64,000 nucleotides of DNA, taken from the NCBI RefSeq assembly GCF_003711515.1, contig NW_021167085.1:1590575-1654574 (forward strand), given 5' to 3'. Of this stretch, positions 23,430 to 36,286 are shown in pieces. The translations under genes and the position numbers were made by a program. The stretch comes from Sodiomyces alkalinus F11. Taxonomy: Eukaryota; Ascomycota; Sordariomycetes; Glomerellales; Plectosphaerellaceae. Within the stretch, counting starts at the first letter, position 1. The number at the start of each line of letters is the position of its first letter. The notes beneath the pieces were generated by a model. It was not told where the DNA came from. It worked only from the letters and a program-made list of their open reading frames with translations, and searched no databases.

Positions 23430-26400
23430 TTGGGGGGAGCTGGGCTTTTGGGTTGTCTTGTTTTGTCAGTCAGCGGGGATTGGAAACGGCAGGGTTCCTT
23501 TTGGTATGGAGTCCTGGAGTCCGTCCTGTGGCATACAGGCATCGGTTGTATATACCTATTCACGGGAGCATCATAACTTGTGGACTTTCCAGAACACAGC
23601 CAAGTCATATTATCAGTCTCCACATCGTTCATGCTTCATACGAGATATGTATCTGGGCCCAGTATATTCCTCCCTCCCTCCCCCGAGGGCTTTCTTTCTT
23701 CTTTCTGCCTTCTTTCTTTCTTGGTCGCACAAATGCTCCTACGAGCAGCGAATAGCCTTGGTTCGTTCACGTCGTGTTGGTCTTCTAACTAACTACCTAC
23801 CTTACGTTCAAGTTGTCGACAATTCGACGACTCCTCGGACAAATCCAGGGGTAAACTAGAGACCCTTAGGAAGGACGTCGCGATCCACCCCTATTCCGCC
23901 CCAGACGGTCATCTCGTACTAACTATTTCTCGTAATCATTTGCACTATATATTTGTTTCCTTTCTTTAGGGGTGGCGAAGACAGATGGAGCTGGGCACTA
24001 TAAGGACAGTTGCCCCAATGGAACAAGTCAAGGCGGCGGGCTGGACATCAACTCACGTCTCTCGTGTCCCCCACCCCCTCCCCCCTTTTCTTTCATTTTA
24101 TTTTCTTTTATTTCATTTTATATAATATATATATATTATTATTAGGCTTGGTGTAACTAAGGGCCCGACTGCGACGACTGTCATGTTTACAGTGGTAGAA
24201 ATCAGGGCTCGAATTACGTAGGGGGCTTGATCAAGACGTGTTCGTATAAGAGTAACCTACTCTGTACAGAGTTACGGTACTGAGGTCGCCCGGGATATAT
24301 GCCATAGTTCAACCTTTCCAGTTCTGGTATCCAAACGGGATGGACCGAACCCAAAAATAGAAGGTTAACCTTTCCAGCGACGGAGTTAAGTCACCCCACG
24401 TATTGGCGATCTATCCTGGGAATCATCCCATCTCGCCGAGTCATTCCAAAGTAGGAAAAAGGGGGGGAACCCTCCTTCGTCTTGTAATTCAACTATCTTG
24501 AGACCATATACCTAGCTAGTATTTCACTTCGTATTCAGGGCGACATTGAACAAAGCGCGGTGTCCGGATCCCTGATGGGCGTGAAGGTGGTAGGCAAGTA
24601 GGTAGGTGTAGTATTAATGGCGGGGCTCCAACGTCCTGCGTCCCATCAAACTGTACTAAAATGTTACGCGCCGGCGGGGTACAGAGCCGAGGGAATAGAT
24701 ACGGGGTACCGCTACCCATTAAGCTCCCATTACACATGTAACGTAACGCGATGGAAGGTATGTGCAAATCTTCCTTTAGCTCGTAAGACCAGCGGAAGTC
24801 GTGAGAGCCAACTGGCACACGATGCACCCGATATGCTTTGCGCTAGGCTAGGTACCTAACCCGATGATAGTATGCGCACCTACATCATTGATATTGGGCG
24901 GCTAGATGAATTCCGCCAATTCCTCTCGCGTCTATCGGCCGCTTTCTCGGCGTCTCTGTCAGGGAAGCCCACAACGAACAACCGAAAACGAGAACCAACG
25001 TTGACATGGCGCAAACAGAATGCACACGAAGAAAATGAATTAAACAAGCAACGAAACACCGTATTACTACTGATCTATACCTGGCAGAGGCGAGTTTTCG
25101 TTTGGCCGAGTGACTTCCGACCGCCCTGAGTCCCACTTTTCCCTCGCCCAATAATTAATTATGACTCTAAATTATTCATAGGAAGTAATCAATCCCAAGG
25201 GAAAGTGCGTGGGTCGGGGCCAAGTTTCCAAAGTAGACTTGAGAATATGTCTCGGGAGGCGACAGAACAATAGATGCATGCGACGCCATATCGCTGTAAT
25301 CGGAATCCCCTCCCTTGGGCGTAGGCTCGTTAGCCACTGCGCGTCGTTGATAGCGTCTAACTATCCACACCACCATTTCGGGAAAGGGCCGCAAACAAAC
25401 ACGTGCTTCAAGGAGAGGAAGAGCTGACGTCGCCTGTATCAGGTGAGACCGCGCCAGTGTCGATGGAGAAAGAGAGAGAGAGGAAGAGACGCTCAAACGC
25501 AGACCATGACGTATCTATACGAAGTAAGCCCAAATGACCAGCATCTGCCCAGTCTCGTTGTGCACGCAGTTTTCCTGACGATACCTACGGAGTAGAACAA
25601 CCATAAGCTTATGGGACCATTTTCTGTTTATATATTGCCGGGTTGAGCCGGCGGCAAGGGTATCAGTAGGAAGATGCTGGTCACTTGGCTGGGCCTGGAA
25701 CTACAGGAACTCGAATCGAGCCCTCCTTTCGCCTATAGTTTCAGCAAGTCACCCGTAGGCGGGCGCGCTTCGGACAATGGCTCGAAATTAAGCTCTTGAG
25801 ACTCGGCCGCATCAGGACCAGACGCTCCAGCCTCCAATCGCTATGCTTCTTCAATTATCGAAGAGGAATAACTGTCAGGGCTCTTTGATCATATTCGGAA
25901 CCTGTTCCTCGTGTCTCGAACCTCTGGTGAAGCAGTCGTACTGGCGCAAGTAGAGTGTGTGGGTATCTGTAGTCGAAATAGACTCAGAACACTTTCCCGG
26001 CGTGTCTTCTCTGATCCCGTCTCCTTGGTCCGCGGGTTTGTTTACCTATGAGTACAGACGGGGAAATGGGCGGATGAAATGGCATACAACGTAACTACAG
26101 GGTAGTCTGCTTGGTGAATATACGAAGTAGGAAGTCGTCCCGTCCAGTTTTTTCCCCGGCTTGGTGCATACGCTCTCTCTCCCGGGTGTGGCACCGGTTA
26201 GGATTGGTCGCTCCCGTCTCATCCTCCCGCATGCATACCTTACACAGATCGGACGGAATTCAACCTCGTTTGATGGGTCGGGATACGCGCCCCCACCATC
26301 CACGTATGCAAGTCAGTAAAGGGCAAGGCGAACTTGGGTGCTATTTCGCGGGCCGTTGCAGATGTCCTACGCATCCTCACCCATTACCATTTACGGCAGG

Positions 26401-27870
26401 TGCTTGTCAAAGGGAGAGGGGACTTTCGACGGCGCGAGAGACCCCGGAGTATTTCGTTACTCATGAGAGGACCCCATACCATAGCTGAAGCATTCTGGTT
26501 TCGTGTGAATAGCATGTTGGTGGACCATCGTACGGATAGGTCCTTTTTTTCGAGGCTATTCCTAATATAATCCCATATACACCGAGGATTTGGGGTTCTA
26601 AAGATTCGGGAAAGTCGAATACGAATACTTCGGAGAAATCGGTATAGATCGAAAGGGATGCGTTCGCCGTAGAATCGTCAGGCATTTCCAAAGCAAGTTG
26701 GCACACTTTCGGACTGCACCGCAACCGCAACACGTAACGCCCTTCGTTGAATTTTCTCCACAGAGGACAGGATTGTCTTGTTCTCTGAACTGTGATGTCG
26801 CCAGCCGTCAATGGTGGTCGATCAAAATGAATAGGGTTATACTCCCTACTCCCTCCGTAGATAGTAGATACAGAGCAAATAAGGCAGGTACCTACGGTCA
26901 TCAAGACAAACATACTACGTACGTTATCTCGTGCGTTATCTTGCCATGTTATCCCGAAATGCCGAGAGCGAAGGGATGGGCCGAAGTTGGGGGTCAGTAA
27001 GGTATTTTGAAAGATGCGAGGCCGGAGCAGCAGCAAGTCGATGACAAGTACCAGTACGTACTCGTGTATTCGACGGAGTGTCCCAGTACCTTAGCGTCAG
27101 TTAGAAGCCGTTCCTGTGCCAATGAAAGTCTCTACATCAGAAGCGGGTCGCCCCGGTCTTGGTGCCCCGCTGCCCCTAATGCCGAATGGGGTTCAGCCTC
27201 AACCCGTCACCAACGCCAATTGAGCAGGTTTGCGAAGATTGAACTATTTGGGGCTACGTATGTGCACGGACAAATACATCCGCCTTAACGCATTCCTACC
27301 AACACAATAAGAGGCTTTGCTAAAGACTTGCGTAAGACTCCGTACCCCTCTTGTTCCTTGGAAAAGGAAGCATTCCATCAAGGTTGGTCGTCTCGAGATT
27401 CAGAATGGCCTTATGATCTCCCTTTATTCAAAACTCTTCCCCGGCCCAGGCGCGTTCCAAGTGTGTCCTGCTGCCTCTCCCTCTCTCCCTCCTTTTCATT
27501 CCCTTCCCTCACGTACGCACGAACACACAGACTCGCACACGAGACAAACAAACAAACAGGCCGGAACTCGCATAGAACGGTCCTTTTCAAGACCGAGTTT
27601 CACCAACGAACATCACACTCTTCGGGTCTGACGAACTCTCGCAAACCCCCTCATTATCCGGAGTATAATATTACCGGCCTCCTCGGGGCCCTTATAAGGA
27701 CGACAACTCGTTCTTACCATCAATCGAGCACACAGAACCGAAAGAGAGCGGCGAAACCCCCAACAAAGGACTATTAGATTTTTGCCTGTTCTTGCAATAT
27801 ACATAATTTCCCCGACACGTTTCTCGACTACAAGCTTCCACACCGTCCCTCCATCCCATAACTTCCCTCA
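23430..27870. other. 4.4-kb spacer upstream of the copper transporter
   Basis: No gene I can support. There is an AT-rich run with TATATATA near 24120-24140, pyrimidine-rich leader sequence from 27470 on, and scattered TACGTAC-type palindromes. The longest open frame (26461-27036 minus, 191 codons) has no recognisable motif and is treated as chance. Confidence 0.55.
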
Positions 27871-28570
27871 ATGGCGCCTCACGGCGAACACAGTAGCGGC
27901 ACCGGCAGCCCCGGCGGTCACGACATGGGCATGATGGTCATTTTCCAGAACCTAATGCAGACGTCGCTCTTCTCAGAAACCTGGACCCCGACCAGCACAG
28001 GCACCTACGCGGCGACTTGCATCTTCCTCATCTGTCTCGCCGCATTCCTCCGCTTCCTGCTCGCCGGCAAGGCCATACTCGAGCAACGCTGGCTCGACCG
28101 CGAGTGGCGCCGCCGCTACGTGGTCGTCGCCGACAAGTCCACCCTCGCCGAAAAGCTCTCCTCCGACAGCCTCGCGAAGCCCATGGTCCTCTCCGAGAAC
28201 GGTCGCGAGGAGAATGTCACCGTCGTGGAGAGGAGGACAGGCGTTGTCCGTCCCTGGCGGCTTTCCGTCGATCCTGTCCGCGCCCTCCTTGACACGGTTA
28301 TTGCCGGCGTTGGCTATCTTCTGTAAGCCCTTCCTGGTCCCGTAGCCAACCTGCTCCCCCCCGGGAGGCGCCGGCGTCTTATTGTTCCCCTTACTCCTTC
28401 CTCGACGCTCTTCCATTCTCTCAATGGTGACGGCACGCTAACATCCTTTTTTCCCCCCCAGAATGTTGGCCGTCATGAGCATGAATGTGGGCTATTTCCT
28501 TTCGGTTCTGGGCGGAGTATTCCTCGGCAGCCTTGCCGTTGGGCGATTCATACAATCCGGCGCGCACTAG
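27871..28570 (+). CDS. Ctr-family high-affinity copper transporter
   Basis: Trimeric Cu(I) permease of the plasma or vacuolar membrane. Two exons (27871-28322, 28462-28570) give 186 residues, a usual Ctr size. The short N-terminus has a His/Met patch (HDMGMM, residues ~17-22) suited to binding copper. TM1 is near residues 45-70. After a basic cytosolic loop come TM2 with the family MxxxM (Met152-Met156, MLAVM) and TM3 with the GxxxG packing motif (GGVFLG, 167-172). The intron (28323-28461) splits the Leu codon just before MxxxM. The tail is short (QSGAH) and lacks the Cys/His end seen in some members. I see no clear copper-response element in the promoter. Plasma-membrane versus vacuolar role cannot be decided here. 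Confidence 0.93.
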
Positions 28571-29088
28571 ATTCGATATTCGATTATCTTTTACACCCTT
28601 GCCGTCCATGTTTCACATGTCTTTACGAATCCGGCACTTTCCGTCATATCGGCGTTTCTCTGGTGGCATGCATCTTGGATTTGACTTGAGCGATTTAGAT
28701 ACAGTGGTTTGGATTAGAAGGGAACAAGGAAACATCAGGTCTCCAATGGCGTTGCTACAGCTGAGTATGGGAAGTTGTTTGCTAGTGCTGGCCACGGCAT
28801 TCAGTATCTTGCCACACATTTTGTATGTCAAAACGCTGTCGGGCTGCATCCAACCCTCTGGCCGTTCTTTCATGTGAACTGCCAAAATACGGAGTAGACG
28901 ACGTTGATGCTCCCCGCTTGTCTCGACTGTGTACCAGTACATGTGGAGAACACTTAGACCCTTGCTGATGCAGAAACCTTCTCAAAACTGCGCACGCTAG
29001 GCCCTATCGAAATGGGTGGTACAGAGGTACGAAGACAGCATTGGCTCGTAGCATTCATTCTCTATGCCCCTTTTTTCAATTTTTTTTA

Positions 29089-29231
29089 GGAATGACTATT
29101 CGTTATGTAAGTTCTGATATCTACTATGTAAAACCCACTTTTTAGTGGGGCCATGAAGCGAGGCTCAAGTATACAAAGTATCGTACCCAATTTATATATA
29201 GAGATTAGTCCACTTTATATAAGTGTTATCT
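29089..29231 (+). repeat. left terminal inverted repeat of the 435-bp element
   Basis: Begins GGAATGACTATTCG and ends AAGTGTTATCT. It pairs with 29381-29523 reversed, without apparent indels. Confidence 0.85.
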
Positions 29232-29380
29232 AGCTCCCTTGAGTTAAAAGCCTGCTACGGTAGGCCGGAGTCGTAAAGTCGATCTTTAGTTATATCGTCG
29301 GTTATTATAAGGTTAGGTCGTGATATCTAGAGTAGCTTCGTTTTTACCTATAGCTTATTAAGTATATAGACTAATAAGAT

Positions 29381-29523
29381 AGATAACACTTATATAAAGT
29401 GGACTAATCTCTATATATAAATTAGGTACGATACTTTATACGCTTAAGCCTAACTTTATGGTCCCACTAAAAAGTGGGTTTTACATGGCAGATATCAGAA
29501 CTTATATAACGGATAGTCATTCC
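29381..29523 (-). repeat. right terminal inverted repeat of the 435-bp element
   Basis: Read on the minus strand it begins GGAATGACTATCCG and ends AAGTGTTATCT, same length as the left arm. Confidence 0.85.
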
Positions 29524-31363
29524 CTTTTTTTTTCACTTAGTCTTTTCATCGGCTTATATAATACTACCTTGCAATATATTGTGAGAGCTGTACGGATATC
29601 ATGGATTTATTTGAGGAGTTTCAGAACATAGCTTTCACTGCTTGTGATATATCGGTTAATGGTCCCGGTCCTTGTTCTGTGTTCGAATTGAAAGGGGGCC
29701 ATCAAGAATCTACGGCATAGTATAACAGTAACACGGTTGTCTTTTGACCTTGGAGGAAGGAGAAAAAAGAAAAGAAAAGAAAGGAAAATACAGAGGGTCT
29801 ATCAGACTAAGGCCGCCTCTGTTCATACAAGTCGATGGATTCGTTGCCCCGTCTTTTATGTTTCATAGTCACAGGCCGAAGATGTAAAAGCCCATCACCG
29901 TTGCTTTCACCCTTTGGGGTTCCCCTGCTCTGGGTTTCTGTAGCTGGTGCTTCTTCTCAAGCATAAGAAAAAGAGACGATGTAAAAAGTTTTTTTTTTTA
30001 TATATAAAAAAAAAAAAAGACATAAGCTTTCCGACATCAAATCCGATGGACACCGTAGAAAGAAATATAACTAACTGCCTGCCCCCCAGTTTAGATTACC
30101 GCGGGCGCCGAGTCCATATCCTACGGGAAACACCCCAGCACACTATCCCATCCCAGGCCATAGTCCCATCCCATCCTCAACGTGGCTCCGGGGATGCTAA
30201 GGCCGGAGACTTTCCCTCGTTGAGCACCACCGGTGAAAAAACATGGCGAATCAGAAAGTCCAACCCATCCCAAACCGTTGGTCTCCGTCGATCCGCAACC
30301 AAACGAACGGGATTTTACACATGTGTGCCCAGTGTTCTGGTAGACCTGGAAGTGCCCAGATGTTGCTGATGCGCTGATGCCTCAATGGATGTGATGGATC
30401 CAACCCGACCACGGCCACCCACTCGAAAGCTACCAGCGTGATCGATAATACTACTACTCTGTACTGACGTAGCGTGGCCTTGTTTCGATCCATACAATGA
30501 TGATTTGGCAAGGTGCAAATGCAAGATGGCTTGTTTGACGGGAGAAGTGCCCTTCTGGGCCAGGATTGCCCATTCTATACACCGGCTATTGCCCTATTCC
30601 TATGTGCTGCGGAGGAAGGGAAATGACATATGCGAGGGGAGTTATAAATCGCTATGCATACGCCCTCCGACAGTGCTGCGGGCTGCGGCGGCCGATTTCT
30701 CTCTCCCTTTCATCCACCGAAGACATCCTCGTTGTAAGCAGTAGAAACGCGACTAAATCACCAAGGCCTCGCAACCCAATCCGCATCTCTCGAAACCCTC
30801 AAGCTGCACCTTGCGTAAACACACGAGACGGCCTCTCCAATACTGGTCCACTGTCCATTCCTCCTAGATAGATCCGTCCTCGCATTCTGCGTTGCTGGCG
30901 AATCCTCCAGTTTGGTCCATTTTAGAGGCCGAGTCGAAATGGGTCTCTTCACCGTCCACCACCCACACCCCGGTTTTTGTAGTCGCCGATCACGGTACCC
31001 TCCCCATGGAGCAAGGCAGCCCAAAGCTAGGCGTAGAGATGTCCGTATGCGTCATAGATAACGCCCCGAAATTATCTGTGGCCTGAGGTAAGACAAGCCG
31101 ACGAAGGGATAGTAGCAGATAAGAGGGAAAACATTGAAAGGCGATGAATCAACGAAATAAAGAGACAAGAGAGCGGGAAAATGAATGGCGGCCGTAGCCG
31201 CTAAATCAAGTATAATGCAAGCAACACCAAGCAGAACGCCAGACCGCCGAACCTCGCGTATTAGTTTGGATAGTCAGGGAATGTCCAGACCAAGCTCGAG
31301 ATCTCCGTAATGCAGTATGCCGGGGTATCAGCTAGTAACATTTTGAGGCATCGAGGCACACCA
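29524..31363. other. spacer between the inverted-repeat element and mcm1 3' end
   Basis: No gene recognised. It contains T- and A-runs at 29990-30018 and short unrelated open frames. The right end should hold the mcm1 3' UTR. Confidence 0.55.
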
Positions 31364-32252
31364 TCATGACTGGTGAGACGTATGCTGCGGCATGCCAGGT
31401 TGAGGCATTGGATAACCACCTCCTCGCTGCTGATTTACATAGCCGCCATAGGCAAGATTCGATGGATCCATGCCCATGTTCGGCATATAATTAGGCGGCA
31501 TATGTGGGTTCTGGGGCATGCCCGGCTGGCGGGTGGCTTGAGGAGGGAGATGTTGCTGGGGCGGCTCCTCCGGCGATTCGACTTGATTTCCGTCGTCCAC
31601 GCCGTTTTCGTTGCCCTGGCCGGGCTCGGGAGCATTCAGGCACGCCTAGCCGATTGACCCGGGTTAGCTGAGCTGCTCCTTGGAACAGGAAGTGAAACAA
31701 CAGAGCACCTGCGGGGTGGCGACATACCTGGATCAAGTTCTTGCCCTCGGCTTTAGTGACCAGCGGTTGCAGCTTCGGCGTTGTGAAGGTGTAGACCAAG
31801 CCGGTTTCTGACACGACAAGAAGGAGCACCTGGGTGCCCGTCAAGACCGAAAGCTCGTAGGCCTGTTACCGTCGTCGCGTTAGCTTTGATTTGAATTACT
31901 AAAATGAAGCCGAGCGGAGAAAAAGGGCGAAAGCAAAAGCGCGTCGCGTGTCCGATGGCGCGCCACCAGGGGAAGGGAATCATGGTAGGCCGCAGCTTAC
32001 TTTTTTCATTATGCCAGCCTTTCGCTTGGAGAAAGTGATGTGGCGTCGCGACTTATCGTTGATGAACTTAATCTCTATCTTGCGACGTTCGCGGCCGCCC
32101 TTCTCTTCGTCGTCGTCGTCGTCATCAGGACCGCTGGGGCGTTGACGTTTGATGCCGCGATTCTCGGTCGCGCTACCGTTGCCGACCGATTGCGCCTCTT
32201 CGATTTCGCCCTGCGGCGAGGCCTGCTCGTGATGTTCGGTGATGTCGGCCAT
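31364..32252 (-). CDS. mcm1: MADS-box transcription factor, Mcm1/SRF type
   Basis: Sequence-specific activator/co-regulator that binds CArG-like sites with partner factors and controls mating, cell-cycle and development genes. Three exons (32252-32001, 31862-31728, 31645-31364, all phase 0) give 222 residues. The acidic N-terminal tail (D-run near residue 45) is followed by the SRF-type MADS box: RRKIEIKFINDKSRRHITFS, KRKAGIMKK, then after intron 1 AYELSVLTGTQVLLLVVSE and TGLVYTFTTPKLQPLVT, ending EGKNLIQACLNAPE across intron 2. This is nearly the same as yeast Mcm1 in those blocks. The C-terminus is Gln/Pro/Met-rich, as in fungal orthologs (McmA). Intron 1 falls inside the MADS box after MKK. 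The start is the first ATG with an intact acidic tail. Confidence 0.97.
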
Positions 32253-34932
32253 TTCTGATAGCTTGAATCACGAGGTAAAGAGACCAAATTTGGTGGAGAT
32301 GGGATGCTGTTTTGGGTGTGGTACCGATGGATCTATACTTGATCTGGCGACGGTTGGGGATGGGGGGCGCGCTGGTGTGATAGGTATGTAGCAGGTCTCT
32401 TTTGTCGAAACCTGGTTGTGGTGACAGCCGTATCAGAGCTGGGGGTCTGTGGAAGTCAAGCCAGGAATGTTGGTTTAATTTTAATTTGAATTGTCCAACA
32501 CTGTACTGTGTCTTCTGTCTCTGGTATGTTGATGATGTTGTTTGGGGACAACAGTGTTGATTTGTTGGCGGGGCCGGGTGTTGGTTACGCGTGAGTGAGA
32601 AGAGAGGCAAATTCGGCAGGTAGCCTGGCCTTCCTCTTGTTGTTCACGGCACACGAAACAAAAGGAAAACGCGACTCGAAAAATGGTTGATTGGGACAAC
32701 CGAATCGATAAAATAAATGCGGGAAATGGGGTGTTCGATGACGAACACGAAGTTCCAGAAAAGAAAAAAAAAGAAAAAAAAAAAACGGATTTCCCAATGT
32801 CGAGCGATTTCCCTGTAGAGACAACAAGCAACGCAGGTGTCAGCTAGAACTCCTCGATTGAGGTTAAGGCAGGAGAAAGCTGCGGAGTTGAATGAAAAGA
32901 GGATAGTGAGGTGGTAGCACGGGCATGGCCATGACCAGACAGTTTAAGAAAGGACAAAGGCGGGGAAAGAGGGTGAGGAAGTTCGGCTCTCCAACTGGGG
33001 AATAACGCGACGCCCTGGTTGGCGGGCTCAGGAGATTGGTGGTGTCGAAGGAGCGAAGCAAGTGGGACTCTAGTCCGCTTTCCTGCGTTGCTATAGGGTA
33101 GGAGCAAAGGCACCCAGGGTCAGCAGTAGCGACGGCGTCCACTTAGGCCCTCTAACAGTACTACTGTGACCCCCGTTCCTCCCTTCTTTCCTTTACCCTC
33201 GAACACCACTGTGTGAATCGACTGCGAATACGTACTGTGCAGAGGCTACACGTCAAGATGTGTACAATATACCTCAAAGGTCTTTAAATTCGTAGTAGTA
33301 GTATAGATACCCAGACCATGATTGGGTAGAGACGTTTGCAGCTGACAGGGCAAGAGGACCGCTGTCTAATACCTAAATTCAAGATCCGAAAAAGAAAAAG
33401 AAAATCAATAGGTACAGAACCTAGAGCGTAGACGCTTAGTACTACGGTATGCAAATATATACCTTAAATCGTGATAACAAGGTGCTGATGTTATGTACAC
33501 TGTACCTAAGTATACTCGGAGTATGTTATACTAGAAGTTACAACGTATTGATTTAAACCGGCCGATCTCTACCTACGCAGGAGTCTACCCGCATAATTAA
33601 TTCGGTATAGAGTACTCCCTAAGTATACAAACAAGTGGTTATAAATAAGTGTCTATTACTTTTGTGTAGAGTACTTAATACTTACTTACGGTATCGCTAA
33701 GTCCCTGAGACCTGATTCGTATAGACTTGGTTACTAAGGCAATTTAGCAGGGGTTTAGGGGTTGGGCATGTTTGTTGTCTGTGCTCACACTGTCAGTCTT
33801 TCTACCTGGTAGATTAAGATGCCCCAGTGCGAGAAGTCATTGCCCAGAATGCAGGGAAACATTGGTACGTACACACCCTATATTCTCTCGAGGGCCCGTT
33901 TGCCGCCATAAATCAAAATAAAGTTAAGAAGCTGATGTATCGGTCTGTGCTGTCCATCTCTGCTTCAGTGTTATAGCCTCCTGTTCTTAAGGGCAACCCC
34001 GTGAAATGAAGAGCGTTCATTAGTAAACAGATAATAATAAATATACCTCAGCAGCTATTACTTCGTAGTCAGGTTTAATAGTATAGGTATTGCCTGTTCT
34101 ATGGTATACGAGTACAGTACGTTGTACGGAGCGAAATTGACCCATACTTAGGTACCTTAGGTATTACCTTACCTTAGTTTGTGACGATAGATGCTGGAGT
34201 ATATACACCACCGTGTTTGGGCTATCACGTTTGCACTAAGTAGCCTCTACCGTATCTTAGTAATAAAGCAAGAAGAGGGACTCGGATATTTATCTACAGA
34301 GTACGGAGAACAGGTAAGGAATTCCCTAACCCATATGTTACTCCGTCCCTCCATTCTCCAGCGGGAGTTATGAGTGAAGGTATCTTTACGAAGTAGGTGC
34401 TTATCTAGCAGAAACTATCAAATTATTTTAGTAAAAGGATAGCCCGTTAGGGGTTGGGGTGCATTTTTGCTGATCTCTGATCTCTGATCTCGTTAATCTC
34501 GTCACAAATCGAGTCGAGATCCGTCTTTCCTTAATCTGGCGCTGAGAAGATCTCGGGTCAACCCACCCAGATCAGATAGAATCGAAACAGATCTGGAAAG
34601 CTGTTATCAGTTTCCGATAGCTTGGCCTCAGAATGCCCCACGGCATTCCCTATTTCGTATTACGTATCTCCCACCTACCTACCTTACGCAGCACGGAGCA
34701 GATGCCACGGCCCGGTACATGGCTTCATGCTTATTAACACTGCAGGGAAGGTCAAGCGCCGCCCGCAGCACGTTGGTTGGCTCATGCCTCACCTGACTGC
34801 TTCCTTCGTCCAGTGACATGCTGCTCAGAGTCTTGCGGTGATACCAAGTCGATAGATAAGGTTGGCCGCATACCGTAGACTGCTGATGCTGACGAGGTAT
34901 TTACTAGCAATTAATAACCAGCAGCTACTGGA
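32253..34932. other. mcm1 promoter/leader and AT-richer spacer
   Basis: The first kilobase (to about 33,180) is probably mcm1 leader and promoter, with a long T-tract on the minus strand at 32762-32786. From about 33,180 to 34,900 the sequence is AT-richer, with TACCTAAG-type palindromes at 34148-34175 and a triple TGATCTC repeat near 34471-34491. No gene recognised. Confidence 0.5.
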
Positions 34933-35556
34933 CTAAACAGTTAGACTAGTATAGCAATTTGGGTTGGATTGATTCAAGGCCATTCCTGTCAAAGGATGAG
35001 ATACACGGAGGTATTCGTGCTCATCACAAACGTGCAGTCCCCGTGAGTGCTCGTCCAAGTGGATTCCGATCAACTGCTTCTGTTCACGATACACGAATAG
35101 CCGCTCTACGAAGTACCATTTTGCATTCATAAAGGTACCAAAGCGATTGACCCGAAGCTCACGACGGCAGAGGACAGGAGGCAGGATTAGCAAGGTTAGT
35201 TCGTCGTGGCCGACAAGAATCTCAACAGGCGGCTGCATTTTATAACTCATGATACGGTGTTTCATAATAGAGGAAGCTCTTCGAACATCATACGAATAAT
35301 TGCGATCAGTTTCGTTGGAAACAAGAAGGAGTTGGCCTAGATCAATCGACAACATATCTGTGCATCCATCTTCGTACGGATAGAAAACAGAACGGCCTTT
35401 TCTGTAGCATCTGGCATTCCATCCACATGCGTGGCAGACTTCGCTCGCAAATGGGCCAAGCGCCCGGGCGGCTAGCCCTCCCAAATCAGGCGAGTCTTCG
35501 ACCTTTGACACCCTCTGATTGGTCTTTGTCTTCACACCGTTTTCGTACGGCGCCAT
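34933..35556 (-). CDS. orphan protein, 207 residues, function unknown
   Basis: I do not recognise this protein. It is a single uninterrupted frame of 208 codons with a mixed, protein-like composition (C, W, H and Y all used) and a start in fair context (GCCATGGCGCC region on the minus strand). Visible features are a basic N-terminus (KTKTNQRVSK), a Cys/His patch CHACGWNARCYRKG near residues 41-54, and a central hydrophobic strand LTLLILPPVLCRRELRV. There is no signal peptide and no membrane segment. It is divergent from pls1 and shares a 730-bp upstream region with it. It could be a lineage-specific gene or one exon of a larger one; the third-position GC is lower than in neighbouring genes. 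Confidence 0.45.
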   Translation of the reverse strand: MAPYENGVKTKTNQRVSKVEDSPDLGGLAARALGPFASEVCHACGWNARCYRKGRSVFYPYEDGCTDMLSIDLGQLLLVSNETDRNYSYDVRRASSIMKHRIMSYKMQPPVEILVGHDELTLLILPPVLCRRELRVNRFGTFMNAKWYFVERLFVYREQKQLIGIHLDEHSRGLHVCDEHEYLRVSHPLTGMALNQSNPNCYTSLTV

Positions 35557-36286
35557 TGAGTGGCACCATGCCTGGCGGGTTCCCTGGAAGATCCACAGTA
35601 TCTAGGTACAGTAACGTAGAGAGGAGGGGGGCGCTTTGGCCTGATTCGATGATTTGAAACGGCTCCTGTCGGGGATCCGCATCATCACGACAATTCTGCG
35701 ACTCGACCACCGAGGCAGGACTTCTGTTCCTTTCGAGTCCTCTTCACGTTTCTCTTCTTTTTTTCGTTTACCATTTTTTCTCCCTTCTTTTTTTCTCTTC
35801 TTTTTCTTCTTCTGTTGGACTCGGCGGATTAGGACCTTTTCTGACCAGCTCCGCGTGAGCCAACACGTTTTTCGCTTCTTCTAATCCACGTTTCAGTTCT
35901 TTGTCCCCCCCCTGGAAAGGGACAGAACAAACCCGGCCATTCATTTAATTCTTCGATTCTTTTTCGCCTTTTCGCCTTTTCACTGAGACGACATCTTCCT
36001 TGCTGGACGAGGGGGGTTTTTTTTTTGCCAGCGTGCTGGTCCCATTCCTTTATCACGGGGTGTACATACTCATCCCCCTCCCCAACGAGACGACGTATTT
36101 TCCGCCGAAGACGCTGGTCGTCGAACCGTCCACCAATCTCTACCATTTTACCCCTCAAAACCTCGAGATATACGAGTCCAAAAAGAAAAGCGAGCCCCGG
36201 GATCGGGAAGGGCTGGTGAAGTCCGTCACGACAACCGCCGACAAGACCTTCCACCAGTCACAACTTAAAGCGACACCGCCGGCGAC
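35557..36286. promoter_or_regulatory. shared upstream region of the 34,933 orphan and pls1
   Basis: 730 bp between two divergent starts. The half near pls1 has long T/C-rich runs on the plus strand (35755-35815) and a T-run at 36015-36026, typical of a fungal leader. No specific operator recognised. Confidence 0.4.

Larger units (their letters stand above)
29089..29523. mobile_element. 435-bp non-autonomous inverted-repeat element (MITE-like)
   Basis: Two 143-bp arms, 29089-29231 and 29381-29523, are inverted copies that match over almost their whole length and start with GGAATGACTAT. About 149 bp separate them. Most differences between the arms are C/T or G/A, as RIP would leave. No coding frame. 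Long arms and no ORF suggest a deletion derivative or MITE of a DNA transposon, perhaps Mutator-like. The flanks are T-runs on both sides (eight T's left, nine T's right), so a T-rich target duplication is possible but cannot be proved. Other copies were not seen in this window. Confidence 0.85.

Noticed and set aside
26461..27036. 191-codon open frame on the minus strand
   Set aside because: No recognisable domain, no convincing start context, sequence overlaps TACGTAC-type palindromes; could be coding but I cannot support it.
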